Origin: Methylobacter marinus A45
GTDB lineage: Bacteria > Pseudomonadota > Gammaproteobacteria > Methylococcales > Methylomonadaceae
Reading direction: 5' to 3'
Assembly (NCBI RefSeq): GCF_000383855.1
Contig: NZ_KB912877.1
Coordinates: forward strand, 1,584,616-1,648,615
DNA: 64,000 nt
Of the stretch, positions 51,777 through 60,062 are shown one piece after another; positions within the stretch are counted from its first letter, which is position 1, and each line of letters starts with the position of its first letter. Position numbers and translations under genes: made by a program. The notes under the pieces were generated by a model. That model was not told where the DNA came from, ran no database searches, and was given only the letters and a program-made list of their open reading frames with translations.

Positions 51777-53006
51777 TTACCCATGTTTTTTCGCATTGAC
51801 CTGCTGTAGCCAGCGCGCCGCCTGGCCTTTGGTTTTCCTGTATTTACCGGCTTCGGTGAAGGCGCTGACCGCGCGGCCGGCGTTGCCGGCATTGAAGGCG
51901 GCGATGCCCATCAGCAGATGAGCCTGCTCGGGGTTTTTCAGGTTGCCTGTGGCCAGGGATTTTTCCAGCATGGCCATCGCCTCTTTCCAGCGCGTCAGCT
52001 TCAGCTGAATATGCGCGCAGCGCAGATAGCTGGCGCCGTCGTTTTTCATCGCCGCCACCTGCTTCAGGACCTCCAGTTCCTTTTCGTGCTCTCTCGCCAG
52101 TGCCCAGCTGTTCGCCAGCAATTCCATATTGGCCGCTGAACGCGCAATGCGTCCTGTCTTGAACATCTGCGTCAATAGTTTCGCGGCGCTGTAGGGAATG
52201 TTCTGGTGCATGTAGAGCTGGGCAAGCCGCAGCAGGTCTTTTTCTTCCAGATCGAAGCGGTGGTGGACCAGGATCAGCGTCGCCAGCGCCTTATCGTAGT
52301 CCTTGAGTATCAATTGTGCGTCCACCAGATTCATCCAGTACTCGCGTTTGCCGGGGTACAGGCTGAGCAGCTGGTTCAGCACGGAAATGGCATCCCTGTA
52401 CTGCTTCTGCTCCAGATAAATGCTCAACAGCAAAACGTACCAGTCTTCGTGCGCCGACAGGGCGATGGCTTTTTTCAGCGGCGCCGTCGCCTGTTTGAAG
52501 CGCGACAGCTTATAGTAGGCCAGGCCGCGCATGTACCAGGCATCGGCCGAGGGACTTTTTTCCAGCGGAAACCATTTATCCAGTTCCGCCGCCGCTTTTT
52601 CGTACTTGCCGGTCTGCATTGCGACCTGCGCCAGGTTATAGCGCAGATTCTGAACGCTGTCGGCGGGCAAGGTGTCGGCGCCTGCCAGCGCGGCCTCCAG
52701 AGCCTTCATCGCCTGCGCGTTGCGGTGATCTTCCAGATAGGCGTAAGCCAGATACTGATTGATCATCGCCGCTTCATAGCGGTTGCCGGCCACTTTCGGC
52801 AGATGTGCTTTCAATAGCGAGACCGCCTCCTGAAACCGGGATGTATCCGACAGCTCGCGGGCCTTGTTCAAAGCCTTGAAAGTTTCGGGGGATACGGTGT
52901 TTTTCTGTTTGTCCTCGGCGTTAGCGCCGGTCGCCGCCAGCGAGGCCAGAAGGATGCACAGCCGCAGTAACGTCGCTGAGCGCTTGGTTATTTGATTAAC
53001 AGCCAT
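51777..53006 (-). CDS. Periplasmic TPR protein of the TonB2-TtpC operon
   Basis: 409 residues with a Sec signal (LLRLCILLASLAATGANAE) and about ten TPR-like helical repeats (for example ADAWYMRGLAYYKLSRFKQA, EDWYVLLLSIYLEQKQYRDA). The ATG shares its A with the tonB stop. TPR proteins close TonB2-ExbBD-TtpC operons in Vibrio and Shewanella and are thought to aid the assembly or function of the complex. It is the last gene of the operon. Confidence 0.85.
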   Translation of the reverse strand: MAVNQITKRSATLLRLCILLASLAATGANAEDKQKNTVSPETFKALNKARELSDTSRFQEAVSLLKAHLPKVAGNRYEAAMINQYLAYAYLEDHRNAQAMKALEAALAGADTLPADSVQNLRYNLAQVAMQTGKYEKAAAELDKWFPLEKSPSADAWYMRGLAYYKLSRFKQATAPLKKAIALSAHEDWYVLLLSIYLEQKQYRDAISVLNQLLSLYPGKREYWMNLVDAQLILKDYDKALATLILVHHRFDLEEKDLLRLAQLYMHQNIPYSAAKLLTQMFKTGRIARSAANMELLANSWALAREHEKELEVLKQVAAMKNDGASYLRCAHIQLKLTRWKEAMAMLEKSLATGNLKNPEQAHLLMGIAAFNAGNAGRAVSAFTEAGKYRKTKGQAARWLQQVNAKKHG

Positions 53007-53668
53007 TATTTATCCAGCTTGAAATAAATTGTCTGCATGCTTTTCCATTGCACGGAGTGCCCGTCCACGAGCTTTTTCTCGAATTTCCAGCGCCGAATGG
53101 CACGCAAGGCGGCCTGGTCGAAAACGCCTTTCGGCTTGGACACCAGCACGGCGGGTTCGACGACGGTGCCGTCCTCCGCCACCGTAAACTCGATCCTGAC
53201 CATGCCCTCCTGCCTTTTTGACAGAGCGCCGGGCGGATACATCGGCGCGATGCGCACCAGCGGTACCGCTTCGTGCATGTTACCCATGCCGCCGAAGTTC
53301 GCCTTGCCGCCGCTCGGCATGCCCTCGCCCAGAATGGCCTTCATCGGGGCGCCGGCGATAGTCATCGGGATGTCCAGTTTCGGCATCGCCATGGACAGAT
53401 TATTGATCTGCATCGGTTTTTGAGCGGGCATCGACAGGTCCGGCATCGTCAACTGCTCGTTCTGCTTCTCGGGCGGCTTGACGCGCTCCTTGGTGGGCGG
53501 CGGAGGCGGAGGCTCCCGTTTCAGGCGGACAAAATCGATAGTCAGGGCATCGGCAGGCGCCGTCAGCGTAGTCGGTTTTTGCGCCGACATGCGCTCCATG
53601 ATCACGAACAGCAGCACGTTGACGGTCAACGCGCCCAGGCCAATGGCGAGAAAACGCTGGATCATCAT
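53006..53668 (-). CDS. TonB-family energy transducer
   Basis: 220 residues. N-terminal membrane anchor (IGLGALTVNVLLFVIMER), proline-rich linker (PPPPPPTKERVKPPEKQ), and a C-terminal TonB domain (about 145-218) with GMVRIEFTVAEDGTVVEPAV and FDQAALRAIRRWKFEKK. It carries proton-motive force from ExbBD to outer-membrane receptors. Overlaps exbD by four bases and the TPR gene by one. The short length fits the TonB2 type. Confidence 0.92.
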   Translation of the reverse strand: MMIQRFLAIGLGALTVNVLLFVIMERMSAQKPTTLTAPADALTIDFVRLKREPPPPPPTKERVKPPEKQNEQLTMPDLSMPAQKPMQINNLSMAMPKLDIPMTIAGAPMKAILGEGMPSGGKANFGGMGNMHEAVPLVRIAPMYPPGALSKRQEGMVRIEFTVAEDGTVVEPAVLVSKPKGVFDQAALRAIRRWKFEKKLVDGHSVQWKSMQTIYFKLDK

Positions 53669-54069
53669 TCGCTATAGGCCGCGATGGAGACATTGGCCAC
53701 GCCGGCCAGGCGCGCCTGATCCAGGGCCTGGACCAGCAGTCCGGTCAGCGCGTCCTTGTCGGCGGCGATGATGACCGAACCTTCCGGGTTCTCGGCATGC
53801 AGGCGCTCGACATTGGCCCTTAAGGCGCCGACATCGACCTTGCGCCGGTCAATCCAGATATCGCCGTTTTTGGCGATGGAAATCAGGATGTTGCCTTTTT
53901 CCTGGCGTTCCGCCGTTTTCGCGGACGGCCGGCTGACTTCAATGCCGCTTTCCTTGATGGTTGACGAGGTCACGACAAAAAAAATCAGCAGAATAAACAC
54001 CATATCGATCAGGGGCGTCATGTTGATTTCGGTACTGCTTGTATCGTCTTCTTCGCTATGTATTTTCAT
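53665..54069 (-). CDS. ExbD/TolR-family biopolymer transport protein
   Basis: 134 residues, one N-terminal membrane helix with the essential Asp (INMTPLIDMVFILLIFFVVT) and a periplasmic domain (VDVGALRANVERLHAENPEG, VIIAADKDAL). Partner of the two ExbB-like proteins upstream. The gene is separated from exbB by 275 bases occupied by a repeat element, although all other junctions of the operon overlap. Confidence 0.93.
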   Translation of the reverse strand: MKIHSEEDDTSSTEINMTPLIDMVFILLIFFVVTSSTIKESGIEVSRPSAKTAERQEKGNILISIAKNGDIWIDRRKVDVGALRANVERLHAENPEGSVIIAADKDALTGLLVQALDQARLAGVANVSIAAYSE

Positions 54070-54102
54070 TTTTATAAATATCTAAGAACAGCTTTTAATT
54101 CT

Positions 54103-54277
54103 GGGTTACGAGAGTGGGAAAGTATTATCCCTGTCAGGTTAAAAAATGATTTACCACAGAGAGCACAGAGGACACCGAGAAAATAAGGTCGGCTAATTCA
54201 ATGATTTAACAACTCTGCTTCCTCTGTGGTTATTGATTAATTTGGGCCAAAAAATGAATTCTTTCAGTCTCGTACGC
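54103..54277. mobile_element. MITE-like element between exbB and exbD
   Basis: Outer inverted ends GTTACGAGAGTGGGAAAGTA and the complement GTACGAGACTGAAAGAATTC are alike but imperfect. Inner arms TACCACAGAGAGCACAGAGG (54154-) and the complement of CTCTGCTTCCTCTGTGGTTA (54210-) pair. The adjacent 54278-54340 is another short repeat (GGTACGCCATGCGTACC-type palindrome) related to 935-985. No ORF. It splits the operon without a frame effect. Confidence 0.6.
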
Positions 54278-54344
54278 ACCGCGTACCTTTATTAAACTCG
54301 GGATAGAAAATGGTACGCCATGCGTACCCTACGATTTATATCGG

Positions 54345-54920
54345 TTAATAATCGCTGCCGCGAAACTCCAGCCGGGACTGCGCGTGTCGAGCGCAGTCCG
54401 TCCAGTCCAGTTCGTCCTCCGCCTTGTCGATGGCGGTCCTGACCCGCTCGTTCAGGTTCGAGCTCAGGTAGATGCCGGACAACGCCGTCACGAGCCCGGC
54501 CATGGTCGTCAGCAACGCTTCCGAGATGCCGCCGGCCATGCCGCGCGCGTTGCCGTTGCCGAACATCGCTATGACCTCGAAGGTATGGATCATGCCGAAC
54601 ACGGTGCCGAGCAGGCCTAGCAGCGGCAAGGTCTGCGACAGCACCGTGATGCTCTGCAGATAGGCGCCGGCGGACACTTGCAATTCCCTGATCAGTCCGG
54701 TGCGCAGCCGCATCGCGATCGGCAGCGGCGCGTTTTTATAGTGCCGCCAGGCGGTCTTCACGTCCTCCAGTTGCCGCGGATAGGAATAGTACAGATACAG
54801 ATACCGCTCAATGATCAGTATCCACATCAGCAACGATACCGCCATAATCGCCCACAGCGCCGTCCCGCCCTTGTCCATGAACGCGGCGGCGATATCGATC
54901 AGTTCAGTCGCCGACAGCAT
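54345..54920 (-). CDS. ExbB2-type MotA/TolQ/ExbB proton channel
   Basis: 191 residues with three membrane helices (ALWAIMAVSLLMWILIIERY; LPLLGLLGTVFGMIHTFEVI; LLTTMAGLVTALSGIYLSSN). It forms the proton channel with ExbD and energises TonB. Its start overlaps the end of the long ExbB (TtpC-like) gene by 17 bases. Confidence 0.93.
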   Translation of the reverse strand: MLSATELIDIAAAFMDKGGTALWAIMAVSLLMWILIIERYLYLYYSYPRQLEDVKTAWRHYKNAPLPIAMRLRTGLIRELQVSAGAYLQSITVLSQTLPLLGLLGTVFGMIHTFEVIAMFGNGNARGMAGGISEALLTTMAGLVTALSGIYLSSNLNERVRTAIDKAEDELDWTDCARHAQSRLEFRGSDY

Positions 54921-56280
54921 GCAGGCTTTCCTCGCGGCGCGCGACGATGGCGGCGCTTTCCTCGTCGAGCATGTAAATGACCTTGCGGGTGCCGCCGGAC
55001 AGCCAGTTATGGGACAGCAGCAGCGGAATCGAGACGATCAGGCCCAGCTCCGTGGTCACCAGTGCGACCGAAATACCGCTGGACATCAGCTTGGGATCGC
55101 CGTTGCCGAACAGGGTGATGGACTGAAAGGTTTCGATCATGCCGGTGACGGTGCCCAACAAGCCCAGCAAAGGCGTCACGCCGGCAAAGATGGACACGGT
55201 CGGCAGAAAGCGCTTGATGGCCGGGCGCTCGCTGAGAATGACCTGGTCCAGCTTCAGGCCCAGGGTTTCGGCATCCATGAGCGGGTTGTCCCGCTCAACC
55301 TGGCGCAGGCGGGTCAACGGCGAGTCTTCGCCTGTATCGTCGCCGTGCCGCTGGCGGCTCATGCGGCGCTGGAGCCGCATCAGCACCACGGCCCGTTCGG
55401 CGATCAGCACCAACCCGATCACGCCCAGCATGATAATCATGTAACCGATGACGCCGCCCTGATTGACGTGTTCGCCCAGATCCGGCGACTGCACCATCAG
55501 CGACAGGATAGCGCCGCGCGAAGGGTCGAGCGCGACCGGCGCGATGCCGGTTTTCGTCTGTTGTAATTCCCGCGCCAGGTCGGTGTACCGGGACGAAGGC
55601 TGCCGGCCCAGTTCCACCAGGCGCCCCGTTTCCGGCAGATAGCGCAGATAAACGCCGTCGGACACGACATTGAAGGCGCCGACCCGCACCACTTCCCGCC
55701 GTTGTTCCTCGCCGCCGATGGTAATGACCGGCGCCTCGAAGCGCTTGACCTTTCCGGACTGCACCATTTCGTCCAGCAGCAAGTACCAGAAATCCTCCAT
55801 TTCCTGGATCGTGGGGTTGGACTTGCGTTCCGCCAGACGCTTGACCAGCGGCTCGCGGTCCGGCAGCTGCGCGGAGATCAGCGAAACGTTGAACAGGCTC
55901 TGCACGTCTTTTGACGTCTGCCTGACGACGCCGAAAAGCTCGCCCAGCGAGCCCATGCGCTCGTGCAGGCGCTCGGACTCGGCCTGGATGAAGGGATCGT
56001 TTTCCTCGTAGCGTTGTTTCAGCGTCGCCCCGCGAGCGCGTTCGGCGGCCAGTTTGCTTTTCAGCGCCTGCAGCAGCGCCGCCTTGTTATCGCGCGCCTG
56101 GCGGAACACCTGTTCCCGAGCCTCCAGTTCCCTGCTTTCCAGAACGCTTTCGTTATGCACCTGTTTAATCAAATCATCCAGCGAACGGGGATTATCCGCC
56201 GCCATCGACTCCGCGCCAATCAGCTGACTCAACAACAGAGCCGCCGCGGCCGGCCATTTGAAACGCTTGCGAGACATCAT
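54904..56280 (-). CDS. TtpC-like long MotA/TolQ/ExbB protein
   Basis: 458 residues. A cleavable signal (AAALLLSQLIGAESMAAD) and a periplasmic helical region (coiled coil ELEAREQVFRQARDNKAALL, residues 45-130) precede a C-terminal ExbB module with GVIGYMIIMLGVIGLVLIAE, TPLLGLLGTVTGMIETFQSI and LGLIVSIPLLLSHNWL. This matches TtpC of the Vibrio TonB2 system, essential for TonB2-dependent iron-siderophore uptake there. It overlaps the DUF3450 gene by four bases (ATGA). Confidence 0.9.
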   Translation of the reverse strand: MMSRKRFKWPAAAALLLSQLIGAESMAADNPRSLDDLIKQVHNESVLESRELEAREQVFRQARDNKAALLQALKSKLAAERARGATLKQRYEENDPFIQAESERLHERMGSLGELFGVVRQTSKDVQSLFNVSLISAQLPDREPLVKRLAERKSNPTIQEMEDFWYLLLDEMVQSGKVKRFEAPVITIGGEEQRREVVRVGAFNVVSDGVYLRYLPETGRLVELGRQPSSRYTDLARELQQTKTGIAPVALDPSRGAILSLMVQSPDLGEHVNQGGVIGYMIIMLGVIGLVLIAERAVVLMRLQRRMSRQRHGDDTGEDSPLTRLRQVERDNPLMDAETLGLKLDQVILSERPAIKRFLPTVSIFAGVTPLLGLLGTVTGMIETFQSITLFGNGDPKLMSSGISVALVTTELGLIVSIPLLLSHNWLSGGTRKVIYMLDEESAAIVARREESLHAVGD

Positions 56281-57056
56281 TGCAAAGCCTCCGGCGCCGC
56301 AACCGGCAGTTTAAGAAGATCGGGCGCCGCCTGTTTCTGGGCTATTTTCAGGCCCTGGGAAATCGCGCCGCGATAGGCATCGGGCAAAACCTGCCAGTCT
56401 TTCTTGTCCCGGTCCCAATAGCCGGCCTGGCTATTGTCCAGGGTCAGGTAATAAAAGCCCAGCCGGCCGAAGCGCAGGAACTCCACCGTGCGCTTTTTAC
56501 CGTCCAGGTCCAGGTCGCCCTTGTAGGCTTCAATGGTCCGGCCATAGTCGGTTTCGACCATGTAAGCCTCGATCAGGCGGTGGTATTTTTCGGCCAGATC
56601 GACATCGGAACGATCCAGTAGCTGATGCAATTCGCTGATTCTCATGCGCCGTTCATTTTCCAGAAAAGGGGCGTCCAGCTCGACGAACTCGTCCAGTACC
56701 TTCAGCATGCGCAACATCAACGGCATGATATTGCGCTGGGTCACATCGATTTCCTGCATCTGTCTGGCCAGTTCCGCCTTTTCCTGCTCCTGGCTGGCGA
56801 CGATTTTTTCCAGCTGGTCGTGGTAAATCTTCAGGTTTTCAAGCTCCAGGCTGGCGGCGCGGAATTCCGATAACATCGATTGCGTCTGATCATCCAGTTT
56901 CTCTACCGTGTTCTGTGATTGCCGGGCCTTGTTCAGCAATTGTTGCTGGCTCAGCGCCGCCGACTCCGTATGCGTGGCAAAACAGGTTGCTGAAAAGCCG
57001 CCCAGAAAAAGCGCCGTTAAAAATTGTCGGAGCAGGCTCCGCCAAGGACATGTCAT
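56277..57056 (-). CDS. DUF3450 periplasmic coiled-coil protein, first gene of the TonB2 operon
   Basis: About 259 residues from ATG 57056, which follows AAGAGG. Sec signal peptide (LTALFLGGFSATCFATH), then coiled coil LLNKARQSQNTVEKLDDQTQ to about residue 110, and RMRISELHQLLDRSDVDLAE, typical of DUF3450. The protein is always seen next to TtpC/ExbB long forms; it may link the inner-membrane machine to a receptor. Alternative ATG at 57077 has no ribosome site. Confidence 0.88.
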   Translation of the reverse strand: MTCPWRSLLRQFLTALFLGGFSATCFATHTESAALSQQQLLNKARQSQNTVEKLDDQTQSMLSEFRAASLELENLKIYHDQLEKIVASQEQEKAELARQMQEIDVTQRNIMPLMLRMLKVLDEFVELDAPFLENERRMRISELHQLLDRSDVDLAEKYHRLIEAYMVETDYGRTIEAYKGDLDLDGKKRTVEFLRFGRLGFYYLTLDNSQAGYWDRDKKDWQVLPDAYRGAISQGLKIAQKQAAPDLLKLPVAAPEALQ

Positions 57057-57129
57057 GAATTTATAACCTCTTGTCATTAATAACCGTCGTCACTGCCGAA
57101 ACTGAAAATTGTTGCGTCAGGACCGTGTT

Positions 57130-57414
57130 CTATAATTTTTCGCCATCGTCCGGCTGCCTGTCGGGAGCATCGCCCAATAACGCCATGAGCCGGTCCAGTT
57201 TGACATCCACTTGTGTTACATATTGCTTGAGCTGAGCCATTTGCGCTTGTATATCCTGGGTATTTTCATGAACATGCTGGAAATGCACCTGAAAATACCG
57301 GGGCAAGGGAAACAGATCCAGCAAGTCATCGCCTTCGCGAACGCTGCGCTCTTCAGGCATGTTGGGGGGCATGGCTCTTCTTTTGCGTTCTTGCACCAAC
57401 TTTGATGTTTTCAT
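57130..57414 (-). CDS. Short hypothetical protein with coiled coil
   Basis: 94 residues from ATG 57414, set by GAGGAAG just upstream. Basic N-terminus MKTSKLVQERKRRAMPPNMP, then LLDLFPLPRYFQVHFQHVHE and a C-terminal coiled coil (DIQAQMAQLKQYVTQVDVKL). No family recognised. It lies 73 bases upstream of the TonB2 operon on the same strand and could be transcribed with it. Confidence 0.55.
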   Translation of the reverse strand: MKTSKLVQERKRRAMPPNMPEERSVREGDDLLDLFPLPRYFQVHFQHVHENTQDIQAQMAQLKQYVTQVDVKLDRLMALLGDAPDRQPDDGEKL

Positions 57415-57799
57415 GCTTCCTCGCTTCGAGTTGATCGGTAAAGGCACTCCAAATTCATATCGGCAATAACATTAAAGACGTTCCCAAAATACAGATGCCC
57501 GGCCAATACGTCTGCCGACGCCGCCGGAGCCAGAATTCAAAAAATCCATCCCTGGACTCTACCACGCCATGCCTGGCGGTTTTTTTAAGGCTATTGAAGT
57601 TCCGAACAGGGGATCTGTGTGGGGGGGAAAAGGCCGCTATTACAGAGCTTCAAACAAATAGACGATCCAGCCGAAAAAAACCCTCACCTGAAAAATAAAA
57701 AAAATTAGTTTCAGTTGATTGCCGGGGATGCATTGATGCCCGAAAAGGCAGTATATGGATTTATTAGAGACAGCACAGGCGGAAGCGGGACGAAGGGAA

Positions 57800-57905
57800 C
57801 TGGATGGGTTGCTCAAAGGCAAACGCTCCAGGCGATGCGGTGAAGCTCGCGAATGATACCCTAAAGGGCACAAGTGCGCCTCCTGGCGTCGACACATCCT
57901 ATGCC
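57800..57905. repeat. Core of a family A MITE carrying the micro-insert
   Basis: AAACGCTCCAGGCGATGCGG ... CTCGCGAATGAT and GCGCCTCCTGGCGTCGACAC match the interior of the MITE at 754-919. Between them an extra ACCCTAAAGGGCACAAGT (57858-57875) is present and absent from the other copies. Ends of the MITE are missing. The rest of the 57415-57939 gap shows no gene. Confidence 0.65.
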
Positions 57906-57939
57906 CATGCTTTTTTAGCATCGACAATGAATTCAACCG

Positions 57940-58920
57940 TCAACCGATGATGACCAGCCAGTCGCTCAGGCGCGTTATTTTGACCGACAAGGTCTTTTCC
58001 AGTGTGTCCAGGATGCGCTCCGGCTCACGCAGGTTGATGCGGCCGTTGATTTTCAGTCCGCGCAGGCTGCTGTCCCTGAAGACCACCATGCCGTTTCTGT
58101 AGCGCTGGACCTGTTCGATCACGTCGCTCAGGGCGATGTCTTCGAAAACCAGGTAGCCGTCCAGCCAGGACGTGGCCTGTTTCGTATCGAGCCGGCCGGT
58201 TTCGCCATGCCCGGACCGGCCGACCGATACGGCATCGCCGTCCCGGAGAACGACCGACTGCCGCCAGCGCTGGCCGTCCGTGACTTCCACGCGGCCGGAC
58301 AGCACTTTGACCTCATCGCTATGGTCTTTCTCGTGCACGAAAAACCGGGTGCCCAGCACGCGCGTGATGGAATGGTCGGCATGAACGATAAACGGCCGGC
58401 CGGCATCGGGCCGCACGTCGAAAAAGGCTTCGCCTTTCAGCAGTTCGATGCTCCGCCTGTCGCCCTTCATCGTGACCGCCAATGCGCTGTCGGTATTAAG
58501 CGTGACGGCGGAACCGTCCTCCAGATAGACGGTTTTCTGTTCGCCCACCCCCGTTACATAGTCGGCATGGAAAAATACGGCCAACTCAATGCGGAAGACG
58601 AACAGCAAGGCCAGGCAGGCGGCCATCGCCAAAGGCAGCCGAAAGTGACGGCGCGCTTTGTCTTTCGGCCGCGGAAATTCGGCTAATGGTGTTTCGGCCT
58701 CGCTTAATGCGCGTTTCAGGCCAGGGTCACCCCACAGCATACAGAGTTCATCAAACGCTTGTTGATGCGCCGGGTTCTGAGCCCGCCAGCGCGCGAACGC
58801 GGCTTTTTCGGCATCGCCGATCGTGTCCGCGCGCAGCCGGACAAACCAGGCGGCCGCCTGTTCGTCGATCAAATCCTCGCTATCCGATGCCTCGTCAAAA
58901 TCGTTGTCTGTATGCTTCAT
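57940..58920 (-). CDS. FecR-family sigma factor regulator
   Basis: 326 residues. N-terminal DUF4880-type domain (DEQAAAWFVRLRADTIGDAE ... WRAQNPAHQQAFDEL) in the cytoplasm, one membrane helix (FRLPLAMAACLALLFVFRIE, about 95-113), and a periplasmic FecR domain (TVYLEDGSAVTLNTDSALAV ... FIVHADHSITRVLGTRFFVH). The C-terminus has an STN-interacting SLRGLKINGRINLREPERIL region. FecR transmits a receptor signal to an ECF sigma factor. None is adjacent: upstream lies an intron-bearing repeat block. The nearest sigma gene starts at 63.6 kb on the other strand. Confidence 0.92.
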   Translation of the reverse strand: MKHTDNDFDEASDSEDLIDEQAAAWFVRLRADTIGDAEKAAFARWRAQNPAHQQAFDELCMLWGDPGLKRALSEAETPLAEFPRPKDKARRHFRLPLAMAACLALLFVFRIELAVFFHADYVTGVGEQKTVYLEDGSAVTLNTDSALAVTMKGDRRSIELLKGEAFFDVRPDAGRPFIVHADHSITRVLGTRFFVHEKDHSDEVKVLSGRVEVTDGQRWRQSVVLRDGDAVSVGRSGHGETGRLDTKQATSWLDGYLVFEDIALSDVIEQVQRYRNGMVVFRDSSLRGLKINGRINLREPERILDTLEKTLSVKITRLSDWLVIIG

Positions 58921-58988
58921 ACCGGTATTTTATATCAGCGTGTTTATCAGTGGACGATTTTGATCACGCGCAACCTCATTTAAAATGT

Positions 58989-59985
58989 CAGATCAAAGGG
59001 GCGTCTGTATCGTGCGGATGCCCTGATCGGCTCGAGGTGACGGGATTGCGCCCGTCACCCCTGCCACACCACCGGACATGCGGTTTTCCGCATCCGGCGG
59101 TTGGAATCAACGGCTAAGCCGCCCAAGGTTTTGCTCCTTGTCGATACATCTTACGTTGTAAACGCCCTGTTACTGCACTCGCCACCTCCGGCTTCGCCTA
59201 CTGCTTGGAATCCACCAAGCCCAGCGAAACATGGCAGTTGGGTAGCTTGCCGCTCGCGGCTGCTCCGTCCTGTTTCAGATGACTACTCGTGTTTTCACAG
59301 GAGTCCTTTCGTCGTATCTCGATTCCTTCGGCCCTTCGCTCCAGCTTGTTTCCAAGCCTTCCTCACTACTACGGCCTCTGCTGACTTCTCCCAAACTCTC
59401 ATTTGGAAGATCTCCCCGGGTAAGGTGCTAAAACTTTCCGCCCGTGCCGCCAAGCTCTACCTGATGCGTCTTTCGGTAACGGTTGGATTTCGTGTTCCCT
59501 AGCACACTCATCGCCCGCACCCGGCCTCTCTGCTTGTTCGTATTCCTACGGTCGTGCGTTTGCTACACGCTTCTTTCAGGCTGGCCTCGCGGCTTCCCCC
59601 TTGCGTTTCGCTACGGTTGTCGTTACTACTTCCGGTTATCTCCTTTCAGATAACAAGTTTTAGCCCATGCCGGGCACACTAGGGGTGGCCCTACGTGTCC
59701 GCCCTGCTTCCGGGTGCACAATAAATGATCAGAGAACCGCTGGCCAAAGGCGAACCGTTGAGCAAGGGCGAACACACAGGTTCGCCCCTACGTATCCGCC
59801 CTGTTTCGGGTGCGCAATGGGTTATCGAAGAACCGCCAGACAAAGGCGAACCGTTGGGCAAGCTCGTAGGTCGGGTTTACCCTAAAGGGCATAAAAGCGC
59901 CGCGTAACCCGACACTTTCGCGCCACAATGCACCCGCTTGGCTTCGATCTGTCGGGTTACGCCAAAGGCTAACCCGACCTACGGT
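58989..59985. repeat. Repeat-rich intergenic block split by a group II intron
   Basis: 58989-59022 and 59680-59798 are the two halves of the repeat seen whole at 41519-41668. A partial tandem copy follows (59800-59860: CGCAATGGGTTATCGAAGAA then CAAAGGCGAACCGTTGGGCA). At 59870-59915 a GTCGGGTT ... AACCCGAC hairpin holds ACCCTAAAGGGCATAAAAGC in its loop. No protein-coding gene is present. Confidence 0.7.
59026..59679 (-). mobile_element. Group II intron (class C-like) lacking an intron-encoded protein
   Basis: Comparison with the uninterrupted repeat at 41519 sets the borders: 5' exon ...CCACCCCTA, intron GTGTGCCCGGCATGGGC ... CTCGAGCCGAT, 3' exon CAGGGCATCC. The 5' end GTGTGCCCGGCATGG is typical. 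Domain V is CCGCCGGATGCGGAAAACCG CATGTCCGGTGG (complement of about 59070-59101), with a two-base bulge and a CGC triad as in class C. Domain VI follows (GTGACGGGCGCAATCCCGTCAC) and the intron ends in AT (AY rule). It is 654 nt, with no reverse transcriptase ORF. It lies directly after a GGGCGGAC hairpin, as class C introns prefer. Confidence 0.8.
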
Positions 59986-60062
59986 TTTTTGGCTTAAAAT
60001 TCATATACCCCTGCTCGCCCCCTGAGTCGTTCGTGGTGAACTACTCAGATTATAAGACCGGT

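Noticed and set aside
59101-59502. A 133-codon open frame on the plus strand
   Set aside because: It is antisense to the group II intron, rich in unlikely residue patterns and without ribosome site; the ribozyme explains the sequence.
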